Origin: Rodentibacter ratti
GTDB taxonomy: Bacteria; Pseudomonadota; Gammaproteobacteria; Enterobacterales; Pasteurellaceae
Assembly: GCF_002000485.1 (NCBI RefSeq)
Contig: NZ_MLAJ01000010.1
Span: forward strand, 1-64,000
Direction: 5' to 3'
Length of the DNA stretch: 64,000 nt
Numbering within the stretch: the stretch's first letter is position 1; each line of letters begins with the position of its first letter. Below, in pieces: positions 38,627 through 47,585 of the stretch. The notes below the pieces were generated by a model. That model worked only from the letters and a program-made list of their open reading frames with translations, was not told the DNA's origin and ran no database searches. Made by a program: the position numbers and the translations under genes.

Positions 38627-39844
38627 ATGCTTCCGTTAGATCAAGCTTTGCACCAAATGCTTAGCCAGCTCCCTTTTCCAACACAAAGTGAAACCCTTTC
38701 GTTAACCGATGCGGCAAACCGTGTATGTGCCGAGGATGTGATATCACCAATCAATGTTCCTTCCTTTGATAATTCAGCCATGGACGGCTATGCCGTGCGT
38801 TTGGCTGATTTAGCACAATCCTTAACGCTCTCCGTTGCAGGGAAATCTTTTGCCGGAAATCCGTTCAAAGGCGAATGGATACCGCAAAGTGCCGTGCGAA
38901 TTATGACCGGTGCGATGATCCCTCAGGGTGCGGATGCGGTGGTTATGCAGGAACAGGTTACCGTCAATGAAGACAGCACGATCACATTGAGTGAATTTCC
39001 CAAAGCCAACCAAAATGTTCGCCGTATTGGTGAGGATGTCAAAAAAGGGGATATTGTCTTGCAACAAGGCGAAGTATTGAATGCGGTGTCCTTACCATTA
39101 CTTGCCTCACTCGGCATTGCCGAAGTAAAAGTTTATCCTCGTTTAAAAGTCGCAATACTTTCTACCGGAGATGAATTGGTACAAGTTGGGCAACCGTTAA
39201 AAGAGGGGCAAATTTACGATACAAACCGTTTCACAATCAAACTTATGTTGCAACAATTAAATTGTGAAGTATTGGATTTTGGTTTATTGCCCGATAACGA
39301 AGCGGAATTTGAAAAAACTTTTGTTGAAGCACAACGTCAAGCGGATTTACTTATTACGAGCGGTGGTGTTTCCGTTGGTGAAGCAGATTTTACCAAAACC
39401 GTGTTAGAAAAAGTCGGCACAATTAATTTTTGGAAAATTGCGATGAAACCGGGTAAGCCTTTTGCCTTTGGGAAATTAGAAAACGCTTGGTTCTGCGGAT
39501 TACCGGGTAATCCTGTTTCCGCTTTAGTCACATTTTATCAGCTCGTACAACCGGCAATTTTACAATTAAGCGGGCAAAAACATCGCAAAAAACAACCGCA
39601 CTTTACTGCCATTGCTGCAACCAATTTGAAAAAAACACCGGGCCGTTTAGATTTCCAACGGGGTTATTATCAAATGAATGAAAACGGGCAACTTAAAGTG
39701 CAACCGGTGGGTTTCCAAGGTTCTCATTTGTTCAGCTCTTTTGTGAAAAGTAATTGTTTTATCGTATTAGAAAAAGATCGCGGTAATGTTGCAGCCGGAG
39801 AAACTGTGACGATTGAACCGTTTAATCATCTATTGGGGCAATAA
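38627..39844 (+). CDS. moeA: Molybdopterin molybdenumtransferase MoeA
   Basis: MoeA inserts molybdate into adenylylated molybdopterin. Signature segments appear in order: FDNSAMDGYA (about residue 55), RRIGEDVKKGD (130), ILSTGDELV (180), TSGGVSVGEADF (245), MKPGKPFAFG (275) and GLPGNPVSA (293), and a C-terminal domain IV. At 405 residues it is typical. Its product is needed by the molybdoenzyme TorZ encoded in this window. The moeA stop and moeB start overlap by one base. Confidence 0.97.
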   Translation: MLPLDQALHQMLSQLPFPTQSETLSLTDAANRVCAEDVISPINVPSFDNSAMDGYAVRLADLAQSLTLSVAGKSFAGNPFKGEWIPQSAVRIMTGAMIPQGADAVVMQEQVTVNEDSTITLSEFPKANQNVRRIGEDVKKGDIVLQQGEVLNAVSLPLLASLGIAEVKVYPRLKVAILSTGDELVQVGQPLKEGQIYDTNRFTIKLMLQQLNCEVLDFGLLPDNEAEFEKTFVEAQRQADLLITSGGVSVGEADFTKTVLEKVGTINFWKIAMKPGKPFAFGKLENAWFCGLPGNPVSALVTFYQLVQPAILQLSGQKHRKKQPHFTAIAATNLKKTPGRLDFQRGYYQMNENGQLKVQPVGFQGSHLFSSFVKSNCFIVLEKDRGNVAAGETVTIEPFNHLLGQ

Positions 39845-40575
39845 TGTCTGCACTAAGTTATGAAGAAGAGCTGCGTTACAACCGCCAAATTATTATGAAA
39901 TCTGTCGATTTTGATGGACAGGAAAAGTTAAAAGACAGCAAAATGCTGATCGTAGGCTTAGGCGGCTTGGGCTGTGCCGCTGCACAATATCTTGCGGCTG
40001 CCGGTGTAGGACATTTAACGCTTTTGGATTTTGATCAAGTTTCGCTTTCTAACCTCCAGCGTCAAATATTACATTGTGATGCAAGACTGAATATGCCGAA
40101 GGTAGATTCTGCAAAAATTGCCTTACAGCAAATTAATCCGCATATTGAAATTAAGACAATCAACGATAAATTGGATGAAGAAAAACTCGGCGAAATTATA
40201 CCGCACTTTCAAGTCATTCTTGACTGTACCGATAATGTCGAGATCCGTAATCAACTGGATCGTCAATGTCAGAAAAATCAAATTCCGCTGGTTTCCGGCG
40301 CGGCAATTAGAATGGAAGGGCAAATATCAGTCTTCACTTATGAACCCAATACGCCCACTTACCAAGATCTCAGCCAACTTTTTGGACAAAATGTGCTGAG
40401 CTGTGTAGAAGCCGGTGTGCTCGCTCCGATTGTGGGAATTGTGGGCGCTATTCAGGCATTAGAGGCGATTAAAGTTCGACTCAATATTGGCGAGAATTTA
40501 TCCGGTCGTTTATTAATGATCGATGGGATGACAATGAAAATCAGGGAAATTAAATTGCCGATAAAAACGGCTTAA
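39844..40575 (+). CDS. moeB: Molybdopterin-synthase adenylyltransferase MoeB, lacking the zinc site
   Basis: MoeB activates the C-terminal glycine of MoaD with ATP. The nucleotide loop GLGGLGCAAAQYLAAAG, the aspartate in LLDFDQV, and the DCTDNVEIRNQ segment are intact. However, the two CxxC pairs that bind zinc in E. coli MoeB are both gone: the first, in PCYRCLSRLFG, reads PTYQDLSQLFG here, and the C-terminal CEVCGQ is missing because the protein ends at KLPIKTA (243 residues against 249). The cysteine in LSCVEAGV is kept. The concerted loss suggests a zinc-free MoeB rather than a sequencing error. Confidence 0.94.
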   Translation: MSALSYEEELRYNRQIIMKSVDFDGQEKLKDSKMLIVGLGGLGCAAAQYLAAAGVGHLTLLDFDQVSLSNLQRQILHCDARLNMPKVDSAKIALQQINPHIEIKTINDKLDEEKLGEIIPHFQVILDCTDNVEIRNQLDRQCQKNQIPLVSGAAIRMEGQISVFTYEPNTPTYQDLSQLFGQNVLSCVEAGVLAPIVGIVGAIQALEAIKVRLNIGENLSGRLLMIDGMTMKIREIKLPIKTA

Positions 40576-40767
40576 ATATTTTTATTTCAACGAAAACACT
40601 CAAAATTACAAGTTATACAGTTAGTCTTTATCATATCAAATAAACAATGGGGCATTTATATACTGCCTCATCGGCAAGTTATCCTACCTAGAAATAATTA
40701 AACTTTTAAGTGAAAATTCGCCATAATTTGATATGATTCTTCGTTTAATTTCGGAAAGTATCTCAAA

Positions 40768-41838
40768 ATGAATATACAAAATGTAATTTTATGGCGGCGT
40801 TTTTTCTCCGGTGTCGCTTACACTGCCATGCAAAGCGTATTTTTCATCTATTTGCAGGGCAACAAAGGCTTTGATACCGTTCAAATTGCCAGCGCCTTTT
40901 CCTTACTGGTATTTACCAGTCAAGCCTTCTCTTTATTTGCGGGATATTGGGGTGATCGTTTCGGTCGCTCAAAAATGATGTTACTCGGCTGCGTAATGGA
41001 TGCGATTGCCTACATTTTACTTATCACAACGGACTACTACCCTCTTTTACTATTAACCACCTTCTTTTTTGGTTTTGGTAGTACGCTGTTTGGTACAAAT
41101 GCGCGCGCGCTATTACTTTCCAGCGCAGCCAATAATTACCAAGATAAAGCCAAAGCTCAGGGTAAATTTTTACGTATCCAAAGCCTAGCATCAATGTTTG
41201 CACCGTTACTTGCTTTACCCTTTTTACAGTTTCAACTGCCTGAAATGCTAATTTGGGTTAGTTGTGGTATTGAAGTGACAATGCTGATTTTTATGTTGCT
41301 CACGGTAAAAGAAACACCATGCACCGTACGGGCAACCCGGTTTCAGCTAAGTCATATCCGACAAGTATTAAGCAAACGCTTTGTTTTTGCTCATTTATTA
41401 TTGTTTATTCCATTGGCTATGGGGACATCTTTTTATATTATCTTTCCCTATATTTTCAGTAACTTATTAGATAATCCTGAATCGATCCCTATTGCCTTTT
41501 TTATCAATAATCTGATTGCCGTGCTATTTCAATCTCATTTTTCTAGAAAATTAAATTTTGGCGTTGTAAAACTGACTTATATTGCACCGCTCTTAGTGAT
41601 AACACTCATTGTACCATGGTTCTATGTCATTGATTTTCTTTCATTTATGACAGCATATATGTATTTGATTATCTTCGCTTTTGTAGGATTATTCGCGAAT
41701 ACCGCCATGGCAAATATGTTAGTGAAATTGGATAAAGGGGTTAATCAAGGATTGATGTTTGGCACATCAAAACTCATTTTAGCCGGTACAACAGCCCTTG
41801 TGATGAATATTATTCCTGTCGTTTTTTTAATTTGGTAG
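40768..41838 (+). CDS. MFS transporter of unknown substrate
   Basis: A 356-residue membrane protein with about ten to eleven hydrophobic segments. The MFS loop between helices 2 and 3 is recognisable as GYWGDRFGRSKMM. It is shorter than most MFS proteins (about 400), mostly in the central loop and C-terminus. A TTT-rich end precedes a small exported protein gene 5 bases later, so the two form an operon. The upstream 190 bases hold a GATATGAT-like -10 near 40730 and an imperfect hairpin at about 40649-40672. I do not recognise the substrate. Confidence 0.8.
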   Translation: MNIQNVILWRRFFSGVAYTAMQSVFFIYLQGNKGFDTVQIASAFSLLVFTSQAFSLFAGYWGDRFGRSKMMLLGCVMDAIAYILLITTDYYPLLLLTTFFFGFGSTLFGTNARALLLSSAANNYQDKAKAQGKFLRIQSLASMFAPLLALPFLQFQLPEMLIWVSCGIEVTMLIFMLLTVKETPCTVRATRFQLSHIRQVLSKRFVFAHLLLFIPLAMGTSFYIIFPYIFSNLLDNPESIPIAFFINNLIAVLFQSHFSRKLNFGVVKLTYIAPLLVITLIVPWFYVIDFLSFMTAYMYLIIFAFVGLFANTAMANMLVKLDKGVNQGLMFGTSKLILAGTTALVMNIIPVVFLIW

Positions 41839-41843
41839 GCAAC

Positions 41844-42332
41844 ATGAAGCTACGTCATATTTTCTTTTCGCTATTGCTCTCACTAACGGTCAGTGTAATC
41901 GCAATAACCCCTGCTCTTTATGATCTGCAAGATAGAGAAGTTGAACAGGCTGAATTGGCTAATTTATACTCACAGCTTGTCATGGATCTTGAAAACGGAA
42001 ATTACATTGGGCTAGATAAGTTACTCTCTGATGACTTTGTATTAACCGTTGTTCGTGATTCAAAACGAAAACGCTTTACTAAAACTGACTGGCTCAATAA
42101 TTTAAAAGACGGCACACTGTATTACGATATGCTAAAGGCAATTAAAGTGTTACCGATTGGTAAAAACCGATTAACCGCGACCTATGATTTAAAAGGATCT
42201 TTTTTGGGTGAAAAGATTGAGGCAATGAAAATAAAAATGTACTTTCGTACCAAAATGCAAGATGGGGAACATAAAATCCAGCGGATGTGGATCAATTGGG
42301 ATAAAAACGCTGAAAATTCACTCGGTCACTAA
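41844..42332 (+). CDS. Small exported NTF2-like protein of unknown function
   Basis: A 162-residue protein with a signal peptide or anchor (residues 4-25) and a body with the pattern of a SnoaL/NTF2-type fold: an N-terminal helix pair (LANLYSQLVMDLENGNYIGLDKLLSDDFVLTVV) [split here for description], then alternating strands ending in IQRMWINWD. It has no lipobox. It starts 5 bases after the MFS gene, with AGG in the gap, and so is probably co-expressed. A TTG 4 codons upstream is less likely. Function unknown; the fold is an inference from pattern only. Confidence 0.65.
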   Translation: MKLRHIFFSLLLSLTVSVIAITPALYDLQDREVEQAELANLYSQLVMDLENGNYIGLDKLLSDDFVLTVVRDSKRKRFTKTDWLNNLKDGTLYYDMLKAIKVLPIGKNRLTATYDLKGSFLGEKIEAMKIKMYFRTKMQDGEHKIQRMWINWDKNAENSLGH

Positions 42333-42337
42333 AATAA

Positions 42338-42390
42338 TGTGCGGTCAAAACAAAGTATCATAACTTGATGAAAATTGACCGCACTTTTTA
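42338..42390. terminator. Inverted uptake-sequence terminator between converging genes
   Basis: GTGCGGTCAA (42339-42348) pairs with TTGACCGCAC (42375-42384), then five T. The left arm has ATGTGCGGT, one base off the core. Confidence 0.65.
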
Positions 42391-42400
42391 TGTTAAAAAT

Positions 42401-42940
42401 TTATTCTTCCAACACAACTTTACCAATATAACCCAAGTTGCGATACTGTTGGGCATAATCAATACCATACCCCACTACAAATTCATCCGGAATTTCAAAA
42501 CCGACCCATTCAACAGGAACACGGACTTCTCTTCGCGAAGGTTTATCTAATAATGTACAAATCGCCAAACTTGCCGGATTACGTAAATTCAAAATTTCAC
42601 GAACTTTCTCAAGCGTATAACCGGTATCAATAATATCTTCGACAATAAGTACGTGTTCGTCTCGAATATCTCCCTCTAAATCTTTGCTGATTTTCACATC
42701 ATGATTGGTTGTCATTCCACTACCGTAACTTGAAGTTGTCATAAATTCAATTTCTATCGGCAATCTTAATTCACGTACTAAATCAGCCATAAACATAAAT
42801 GAACCGCGTAATAAGCCGACAACAATAAGTTTCTTAACCTGTTTTTGCTGATAAAAAGCCGATATTTCTTCTCCTAGTGATGCAATACGCGCTTTCACAT
42901 CAGCTTCAGAAATTAATACATCAACATGATGTTTTTTCAT
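42401..42940 (-). CDS. hpt: Hypoxanthine phosphoribosyltransferase Hpt
   Basis: Hpt salvages hypoxanthine to IMP using PRPP. The PRPP-binding loop [15 protein letters not shown] and the base-binding [14 protein letters not shown] are typical, as is the 179-residue length. AAGGACAAAAA precedes the ATG. A TATAAT on the minus strand at 42985-42990 gives it a likely promoter of its own, downstream of the small RNA terminator. Confidence 0.96.
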   Translation of the reverse strand: MKKHHVDVLISEADVKARIASLGEEISAFYQQKQVKKLIVVGLLRGSFMFMADLVRELRLPIEIEFMTTSSYGSGMTTNHDVKISKDLEGDIRDEHVLIVEDIIDTGYTLEKVREILNLRNPASLAICTLLDKPSRREVRVPVEWVGFEIPDEFVVGYGIDYAQQYRNLGYIGKVVLEE

Positions 42941-42984
42941 TTTTTGTCCTTAAATTAAATAATGAGATCAATGATTTCGGATTC

Positions 42985-42990
42985 ATTATA
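42985..42990 (-). promoter_or_regulatory. Likely -10 box of hpt
   Basis: A perfect TATAAT on the minus strand directly follows the T-run of the upstream terminator. The -35 position is poor (TTTAAA-like). A start near 42978 would give a 38-base leader. Confidence 0.45.
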
Positions 42991-42991
42991 C

Positions 42992-43029
42992 AAAAAAAAG
43001 CTGAAGTTTAAACCTTCAGCTTTTTTTTA
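42992..43029. terminator. Symmetrical intrinsic terminator
   Basis: AAGCTGAAG (42998-43006) pairs with CTTCAGCTT (43014-43022), loop of 7, with A8 and T8 at the two sides so it works on both strands. Confidence 0.85.
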
Positions 43030-43092
43030 ATTCTAACGAATTTACTTTTTACTCTACCTGTTGGAGCAACCTGCAATCGCATCTGAACAGAT
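42992..43092 (-). ncRNA. Candidate small RNA between pmbA and hpt, possibly with a 24-codon frame
   Basis: A strong minus-strand promoter (43099-43126) is followed about 90 bases on by a 9-base-pair stem (42998-43006 with 43014-43022) flanked by eight A and eight T. This defines a transcript of about 100 bases. Inside it a 24-codon frame (43008-43082, starting MRLQVAPTGR and rich in lysine and arginine) stops exactly in the terminator loop. It has no clear ribosome site, being only about 10 bases from the predicted 5' end. It may be an independent small RNA, a dual-function RNA, or an hpt leader attenuator; the separate TATAAT before hpt favours the first. I do not recognise a named family. 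Confidence 0.55.
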
Positions 43093-43098
43093 ACTTGC

Positions 43099-43126
43099 AT
43101 AGTAACAGAATCAAAAACCTTGTCAA
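43099..43126 (-). promoter_or_regulatory. Sigma-70 promoter of the pmbA-hpt small RNA
   Basis: Minus strand TTGACA (43121-43126, perfect), 16-base spacer, TACTAT (43099-43104). It points away from pmbA into the gap before hpt. Confidence 0.7.
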
Positions 43127-43148
43127 TAAGAATTATTATCAAATAAAA

Positions 43149-44504
43149 CTAACTACCTGAGATTTTCATTTTATCTAATAAAATCGATCCTGTTTGAATG
43201 TTGGAGCGGTGTTCTATATCATCGCTAACCGCTACGATATTTTTTAGCATATCCGGCAATTGTCCCGCAATCGTGATTTCTGATACAGGATATCGAATTT
43301 CGCCATTTTCCACCCAAAAACCAGAAGCACCTCGAGAATAATCTCCGGTGACAATATTCACGCCTTGCCCCATCACCTCGGTAACCAACAATCCTGTGCC
43401 CATTTCACGTAAAAGTGCGGTCAATCCACCGGTTAAATTAGGCTGAACCAGCCAGTTATGAATCCCCCCGGCATGACCGGTACTCTGCATTCCCATTTTT
43501 CTACCGCTGTAATGGGTCAATAAATAAGTTTGTAAAATACCGTTTTGTACAATTTCTAAATCTCTCGTACGTACACCTTCACTATCAAAAGGAGTTGATG
43601 CTAAGCGTCCCAACAAATGCGGGCGTTCACTGATATTAAACCACTCAGGTAACACTTGCTTGCCTAAATGATCTAACAAGAAACTTGATTGACGATACAA
43701 ACTCCCACCGCTAATAGCCGCGGTAAAATGTGAAATAATACCTGTCGCCACATCATTTAAAAAAATGACCGGCACTTCTCGAGTGGTCAATTTTTGCGGA
43801 TTCAAACGTGCCACTACTTTTTTCGCACAGTTTTCCCCTACCCATTCCGGTGATTCCAGCTTCCCGAAATCCCGTGAAATCGTATATTCATAATCATTTT
43901 CCAGTGCATCTTCCACTCCGCCAATGACCGAACAAGACAAGGAATAACGGCTTGATAAATAACTTTGTAGCATTCCGTGCGTATTGCCATATACACGCAC
44001 GCCCGTATGGGAATTAAAACTCGCTCCGTTACTATTAATAATTCGTTTATCCGCTTCCAATGCGGCTTTTTCTGTTTGGAGAGCTAGTGTCGTTGCTTTT
44101 TCAACATCCACATCAGCAGCGTGATAAAGTGCCAGATCTTTCGCCTCGAATGCCATTAATTCTTTTTCCGCCAAACCGGTACAATCATCCGGTGAAGTGT
44201 ATTTGGCAATCGCCAACGCCGCTTCAACAGTATTTTTTATCGCCTGTTCGCTTAAATCTGAAGTCGAAGCATTCCCTTTTTGTTGCCCTAAATAAACTGA
44301 AATCCCAAGAGCCCCATCATTGGTAAATTCCACGTTTTCAATTTCCTGTAAACGGGTGGAAACGGATAAACCGCTCACTTTTGTTACGCCAACCTCTGCG
44401 GTTGCGCCGGCTTTTTGGGCTACCTCAAGGGCGAGGCTTACTGCTTGACGTAATTCTTGCTCTTGTGCTTTTAAAAGTGCGGTCTGATTTTCTGCTGTTT
44501 TCAT
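43149..44504 (-). CDS. pmbA: Metalloprotease subunit TldE (PmbA)
   Basis: The non-catalytic partner of TldD; together they form a tunnel-like peptidase. The 451-residue length and conserved regions ([34 protein letters not shown] region, [28 protein letters not shown]) are those of PmbA. No HExxxH zinc motif is present, as expected for TldE. The gene is divergent from darP, as in E. coli, and 23 bases separate its stop from the promoter of the small RNA candidate. Confidence 0.95.
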   Translation of the reverse strand: MKTAENQTALLKAQEQELRQAVSLALEVAQKAGATAEVGVTKVSGLSVSTRLQEIENVEFTNDGALGISVYLGQQKGNASTSDLSEQAIKNTVEAALAIAKYTSPDDCTGLAEKELMAFEAKDLALYHAADVDVEKATTLALQTEKAALEADKRIINSNGASFNSHTGVRVYGNTHGMLQSYLSSRYSLSCSVIGGVEDALENDYEYTISRDFGKLESPEWVGENCAKKVVARLNPQKLTTREVPVIFLNDVATGIISHFTAAISGGSLYRQSSFLLDHLGKQVLPEWFNISERPHLLGRLASTPFDSEGVRTRDLEIVQNGILQTYLLTHYSGRKMGMQSTGHAGGIHNWLVQPNLTGGLTALLREMGTGLLVTEVMGQGVNIVTGDYSRGASGFWVENGEIRYPVSEITIAGQLPDMLKNIVAVSDDIEHRSNIQTGSILLDKMKISGS

Positions 44505-44592
44505 TCTCTTTTTCCGTTAAAAATTTTTCGCATTTTATCTTATTTTCAAAGTTTATGCTAAAATGCGCCCTAAATTTCTAAGAAGGAATAAC

Positions 44593-45129
44593 ATGGCAAA
44601 AGGTAAGAAAAAAGAAGTATTTGATTGGGAAGATGAAGAACAGGAAGAAATCATTTGGGTAAGTAAAAGTGAAATCAAACGTGATGCTGAGGAATTAAAA
44701 CAACTCGGCGAAAAGTTGGTGAACTTAACCAAAACCAATCTGACTAAAGTGCCACTTGACGATTCATTATTAGAAGCTGTTGAACTGGCACAACGTTTGC
44801 AAAAAGAAGCACGTCGTCGCCAGTTACAATATATCGGCAAATTATTACGTGGAATTGATGTCGAACCGATTCGCGATGCTTTAGATAAAATTGAAAATAA
44901 ACATCACCAACAACAGGCGATGCTACAAAAATTGGAAATATTACGTGATAAGTTGGTCGAACAGGGAGATACAGCGCTCACCGATTTATTACATGACTAT
45001 CCAACAGCGGATCGTCAGCAATTACGCAATTTAATTCGAGTGGCGCAGAAAGAAAAAGCACAAGATAAGCCTTTAAAGGCTTATCGTGAAATTTACCAAG
45101 TGTTGAAAGATCTTATTTTATCGGATTAA
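44593..45129 (+). CDS. darP: Ribosome-associated protein DarP (YjgA)
   Basis: A 178-residue, highly charged helical protein of the DUF615 family. In E. coli it binds late 50S assembly intermediates. The acidic start [23 protein letters not shown] is shortened here for description; the core [22 protein letters not shown] (about residues 65-85) is diagnostic. AAGGAA precedes the ATG at 44593; ten codons further upstream in frame lack a ribosome site. Divergent from pmbA. Confidence 0.93.
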   Translation: MAKGKKKEVFDWEDEEQEEIIWVSKSEIKRDAEELKQLGEKLVNLTKTNLTKVPLDDSLLEAVELAQRLQKEARRRQLQYIGKLLRGIDVEPIRDALDKIENKHHQQQAMLQKLEILRDKLVEQGDTALTDLLHDYPTADRQQLRNLIRVAQKEKAQDKPLKAYREIYQVLKDLILSD

Positions 45130-45231
45130 AACAACTTATTTTTGACCGCACTTGGTTTTGGAAGAAAACAGCTTCAGCGCCTAGACTTATGGTATGATCT
45201 TCCCCTATTTGAAACAGGATAAAATACTTTT

Positions 45232-45837
45232 ATGAATATTCGTTGGAATATTATTCTTGGTGTTATGGCACTTTGCCTGCTTGGTTGGTATTATTCATTG
45301 AACCAAGACAACAGTGATTTACAAAGTTTGGTAAAAGCACCGGATAGCCCTGATTATATCGGACAAAAAATGGAAACCACCGTGTTTTCACCGGATGGTA
45401 AAAAGCAATATTTGGCGCTTTCAGACAAAGTCGAATATTTTAGCCAAAACGGAAAAACGAATTTTACCGCCCCCCTCGTTTATCTTTTTGATAGCGCAAG
45501 CGATAATCAAAAACAAAAAAACGAAACGGCGAAATTACTGGAATCACAAAGTTGGAAATTAAGTGCCCAAAAGGCTGTATTAACAAAAGACGAAATCCTT
45601 TATTTAGAAGGCAATGTTGTGGCAGAAAGCCTAGAACCGACTTCCCGACTCCAGCGAGTAGAAACACAATCAGCTGTCGTTAATTTAAAAACACAAGATA
45701 TTACATCCGATACAATGGTAAAAATTAACGGACAAAATTTTCATTCCACCGGTTTAAAAATGGCGGGTAATTTACGCCAACAAGTGGCAACTTTAAAGGA
45801 ACAGGTAAAAACATATTATGAAATTAGTAACCAGTAA
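45232..45837 (+). CDS. lptC: LPS export protein LptC
   Basis: LptC is a bitopic inner-membrane protein that takes lipooligosaccharide from the LptBFG extractor and hands it to LptA. One N-terminal helix (residues 5-22) anchors a beta-jellyroll periplasmic domain. The length, 201, is typical. It overlaps lptA by 20 bases. It has an upstream TATGAT-like -10 near 45191 but no confident -35. Gene order lptC-lptA-lptB is fixed across gamma-proteobacteria. Confidence 0.94.
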   Translation: MNIRWNIILGVMALCLLGWYYSLNQDNSDLQSLVKAPDSPDYIGQKMETTVFSPDGKKQYLALSDKVEYFSQNGKTNFTAPLVYLFDSASDNQKQKNETAKLLESQSWKLSAQKAVLTKDEILYLEGNVVAESLEPTSRLQRVETQSAVVNLKTQDITSDTMVKINGQNFHSTGLKMAGNLRQQVATLKEQVKTYYEISNQ

Positions 45838-46333
45838 GATTCTTCTCACCACGACATTGGCGATGGCCTCTTTTTCAGCTTTTGCCTTAAAAGACGACAC
45901 TAATCAACCGATTAATATTGTTTCCGATAACCAATCTTTGGATATGGAAAACAGTGTGGTGACATTCACCGATAATGTGGTGATTACACAAGGTTCAATT
46001 CTGATTAAAGCAAATAAAGTCGTGATTACCCGTCCTCCTGAAAATTCCGGTAAAAAAGAAACCGTAGAGGCTTTCGGCACACCGGTAACGTTCCACCAAT
46101 TATTAGACGATGGTAAACCGGTGGACGGTAAAGCAAATAAAGTCCATTATGATCTTGGTGCGGAATTTTTAACGCTGACAGGCAATGCGGAACTCAGACA
46201 ACTTGATAGTAAAATAAATGGTGAACGCATTACTTACGATGTAAAAAAACAGCAATTAAAAGCAAACGGTGGTAAATCACGCGTTAAAACCGTGTTAATT
46301 CCGTCCCAATTACAGCAAAAAGGTAAAAAATAA
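45818..46333 (+). CDS. lptA: LPS transport periplasmic bridge protein LptA
   Basis: LptA forms the periplasmic bridge that carries lipooligosaccharide to LptDE. A Sec signal peptide ends at FSAFA (about residue 23). The mature part is an OstA beta-jellyroll: the segments PINIVSDNQSLDMEN, VTFTDNVVITQGSI and LTGNAELRQLDSKINGE alternate short strands. 171 residues is usual. It starts inside lptC. Confidence 0.95.
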   Translation: MKLVTSKILLTTTLAMASFSAFALKDDTNQPINIVSDNQSLDMENSVVTFTDNVVITQGSILIKANKVVITRPPENSGKKETVEAFGTPVTFHQLLDDGKPVDGKANKVHYDLGAEFLTLTGNAELRQLDSKINGERITYDVKKQQLKANGGKSRVKTVLIPSQLQQKGKK

Positions 46334-46336
46334 CCG

Positions 46337-47062
46337 ATGTCCGTATTACATGCTGAATTTTTAGCTAAAAGCTATAAAAATCGTAAAGTTGTTTCTGATG
46401 TCAGCCTTACGGTTCATTCTAACGAAATCGTCGGGTTGTTAGGTCCGAACGGTGCCGGTAAAACGACCACATTCTATATGGTTGTAGGGCTTGTGCGCCA
46501 AGATCAGGGCAAAATTACGATTGACGGTGAAGATATTAGTTTATTACCGATGCACAATCGGGCGCAACGCGGTATCGGCTATCTCCCACAAGAGGCTTCT
46601 ATTTTTCGCCGTTTAAGCGTTTATGATAACCTCATGGCAGTATTGGAAATACGCAAGGATCTCACCGCGGAGCAACGCCGTCAAAGAGCGGACGAATTAA
46701 TTGAAGAATTTAATATCGGGCATATTCGCGATAGCCTTGGACAATCCCTTTCCGGTGGTGAACGCCGTCGTGTAGAAATTGCTCGAGCGCTTGCTGCCAA
46801 TCCAAAATTTATTTTATTAGACGAGCCTTTTGCGGGGGTTGATCCTATTTCCGTGACGGACATTAAAAAGATCATTACCGATTTACGCAACCGTGGTCTA
46901 GGTGTTTTAATTACCGATCATAATGTCCGTGAAACCCTAGATGTTTGTGAACGGGCTTACATTGTCGGGAAAGGGCAAATTATCGCTACCGGTACACCGG
47001 AAGAAGTGATGAATGATGAACACGTCAAACGCGTGTATCTGGGCGAAGAATTTAAGTTATAA
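46337..47062 (+). CDS. lptB: LPS export ABC ATPase LptB
   Basis: The cytoplasmic ATPase of the LptB2FG extractor. Walker A (GPNGAGKT), Q-loop, LSGGERRR signature, Walker B ([13 protein letters not shown]) and switch histidine (LITDHNVRE) are complete. Length 241 is standard. In E. coli the next gene is rpoN; here ptsN starts 3 bases after the lptB stop, so rpoN and hpf are missing from the locus. Confidence 0.97.
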   Translation: MSVLHAEFLAKSYKNRKVVSDVSLTVHSNEIVGLLGPNGAGKTTTFYMVVGLVRQDQGKITIDGEDISLLPMHNRAQRGIGYLPQEASIFRRLSVYDNLMAVLEIRKDLTAEQRRQRADELIEEFNIGHIRDSLGQSLSGGERRRVEIARALAANPKFILLDEPFAGVDPISVTDIKKIITDLRNRGLGVLITDHNVRETLDVCERAYIVGKGQIIATGTPEEVMNDEHVKRVYLGEEFKL

Positions 47063-47064
47063 AG

Positions 47065-47568
47065 ATGAAATTAACAGAACTCTTTCAGCCTGAAAATATT
47101 CGTCAAGGTGTCAGCTTTTCAAGTAAAAAGCGATTATTTGAATCCATTGCACATTTTATCGTAGAGCAATTACACTGTGAAAAAGGCGAGCAAGCCTGCT
47201 TTGAATGTCTGTTTGAACGTGAGAAACTGGGTAACTCGGGATTAGGCAACGGTGTGGCAATGCCAAAAGCAAAATTACCTGCTGAGGCAAGCGATAAAGC
47301 CCTAGCTGTGTTTCTTCAACTAGAAACTCCAATTGATTACGATGCACAAGATGGAAAACCTATAGATCTTGTTTTCGCTGTTCTTGTGCCGGAAAATCAG
47401 TGCCAAACTTATATTCCTGTGCTTTCCAATTTAACAGAGAAACTCACAGATAAAAATTTTCTCAAACAACTACGTTCTGCGAAAAGTGCGGATGAAATTT
47501 GGCAAGTTTTTGAAATTTCGGATCAAACTGCGGAAGTAGCCCAATCTTCTGCTGAAACCGAAACATAA
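47065..47568 (+). CDS. ptsN: PtsN-like IIA-Ntr protein without the phosphorylatable histidine
   Basis: A 167-residue EIIA-Ntr fold protein matching E. coli PtsN along its length ([37 protein letters not shown]). In PtsN the phosphate acceptor is the histidine of IPHGK; here that codon is AAA, giving K68 in AMPKAKLP (47266-47268). A lysine cannot take part in the phosphorelay, though it could mimic one fixed state. The C-terminus has an extra acidic tail of about 15 residues. It lies between lptB and rapZ, the normal ptsN place. Signalling by protein contact rather than phosphorylation is inference. Confidence 0.9.
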   Translation: MKLTELFQPENIRQGVSFSSKKRLFESIAHFIVEQLHCEKGEQACFECLFEREKLGNSGLGNGVAMPKAKLPAEASDKALAVFLQLETPIDYDAQDGKPIDLVFAVLVPENQCQTYIPVLSNLTEKLTDKNFLKQLRSAKSADEIWQVFEISDQTAEVAQSSAETET

Positions 47569-47585
47569 TATCACGAGGGAACCTT

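Noticed and set aside
40646-40675. Imperfect hairpin ATGGGGCA...TGCCTCAT in the moeB-MFS gap
   Set aside because: No T-run follows on either strand and no promoter could be paired with it, so neither terminator nor small RNA is supported.
43008-43100. Longer 30-codon reading of the small RNA frame from ATG 43100
   Set aside because: That ATG overlaps the -10 box and lies upstream of the predicted transcription start, so it would not be in the RNA.
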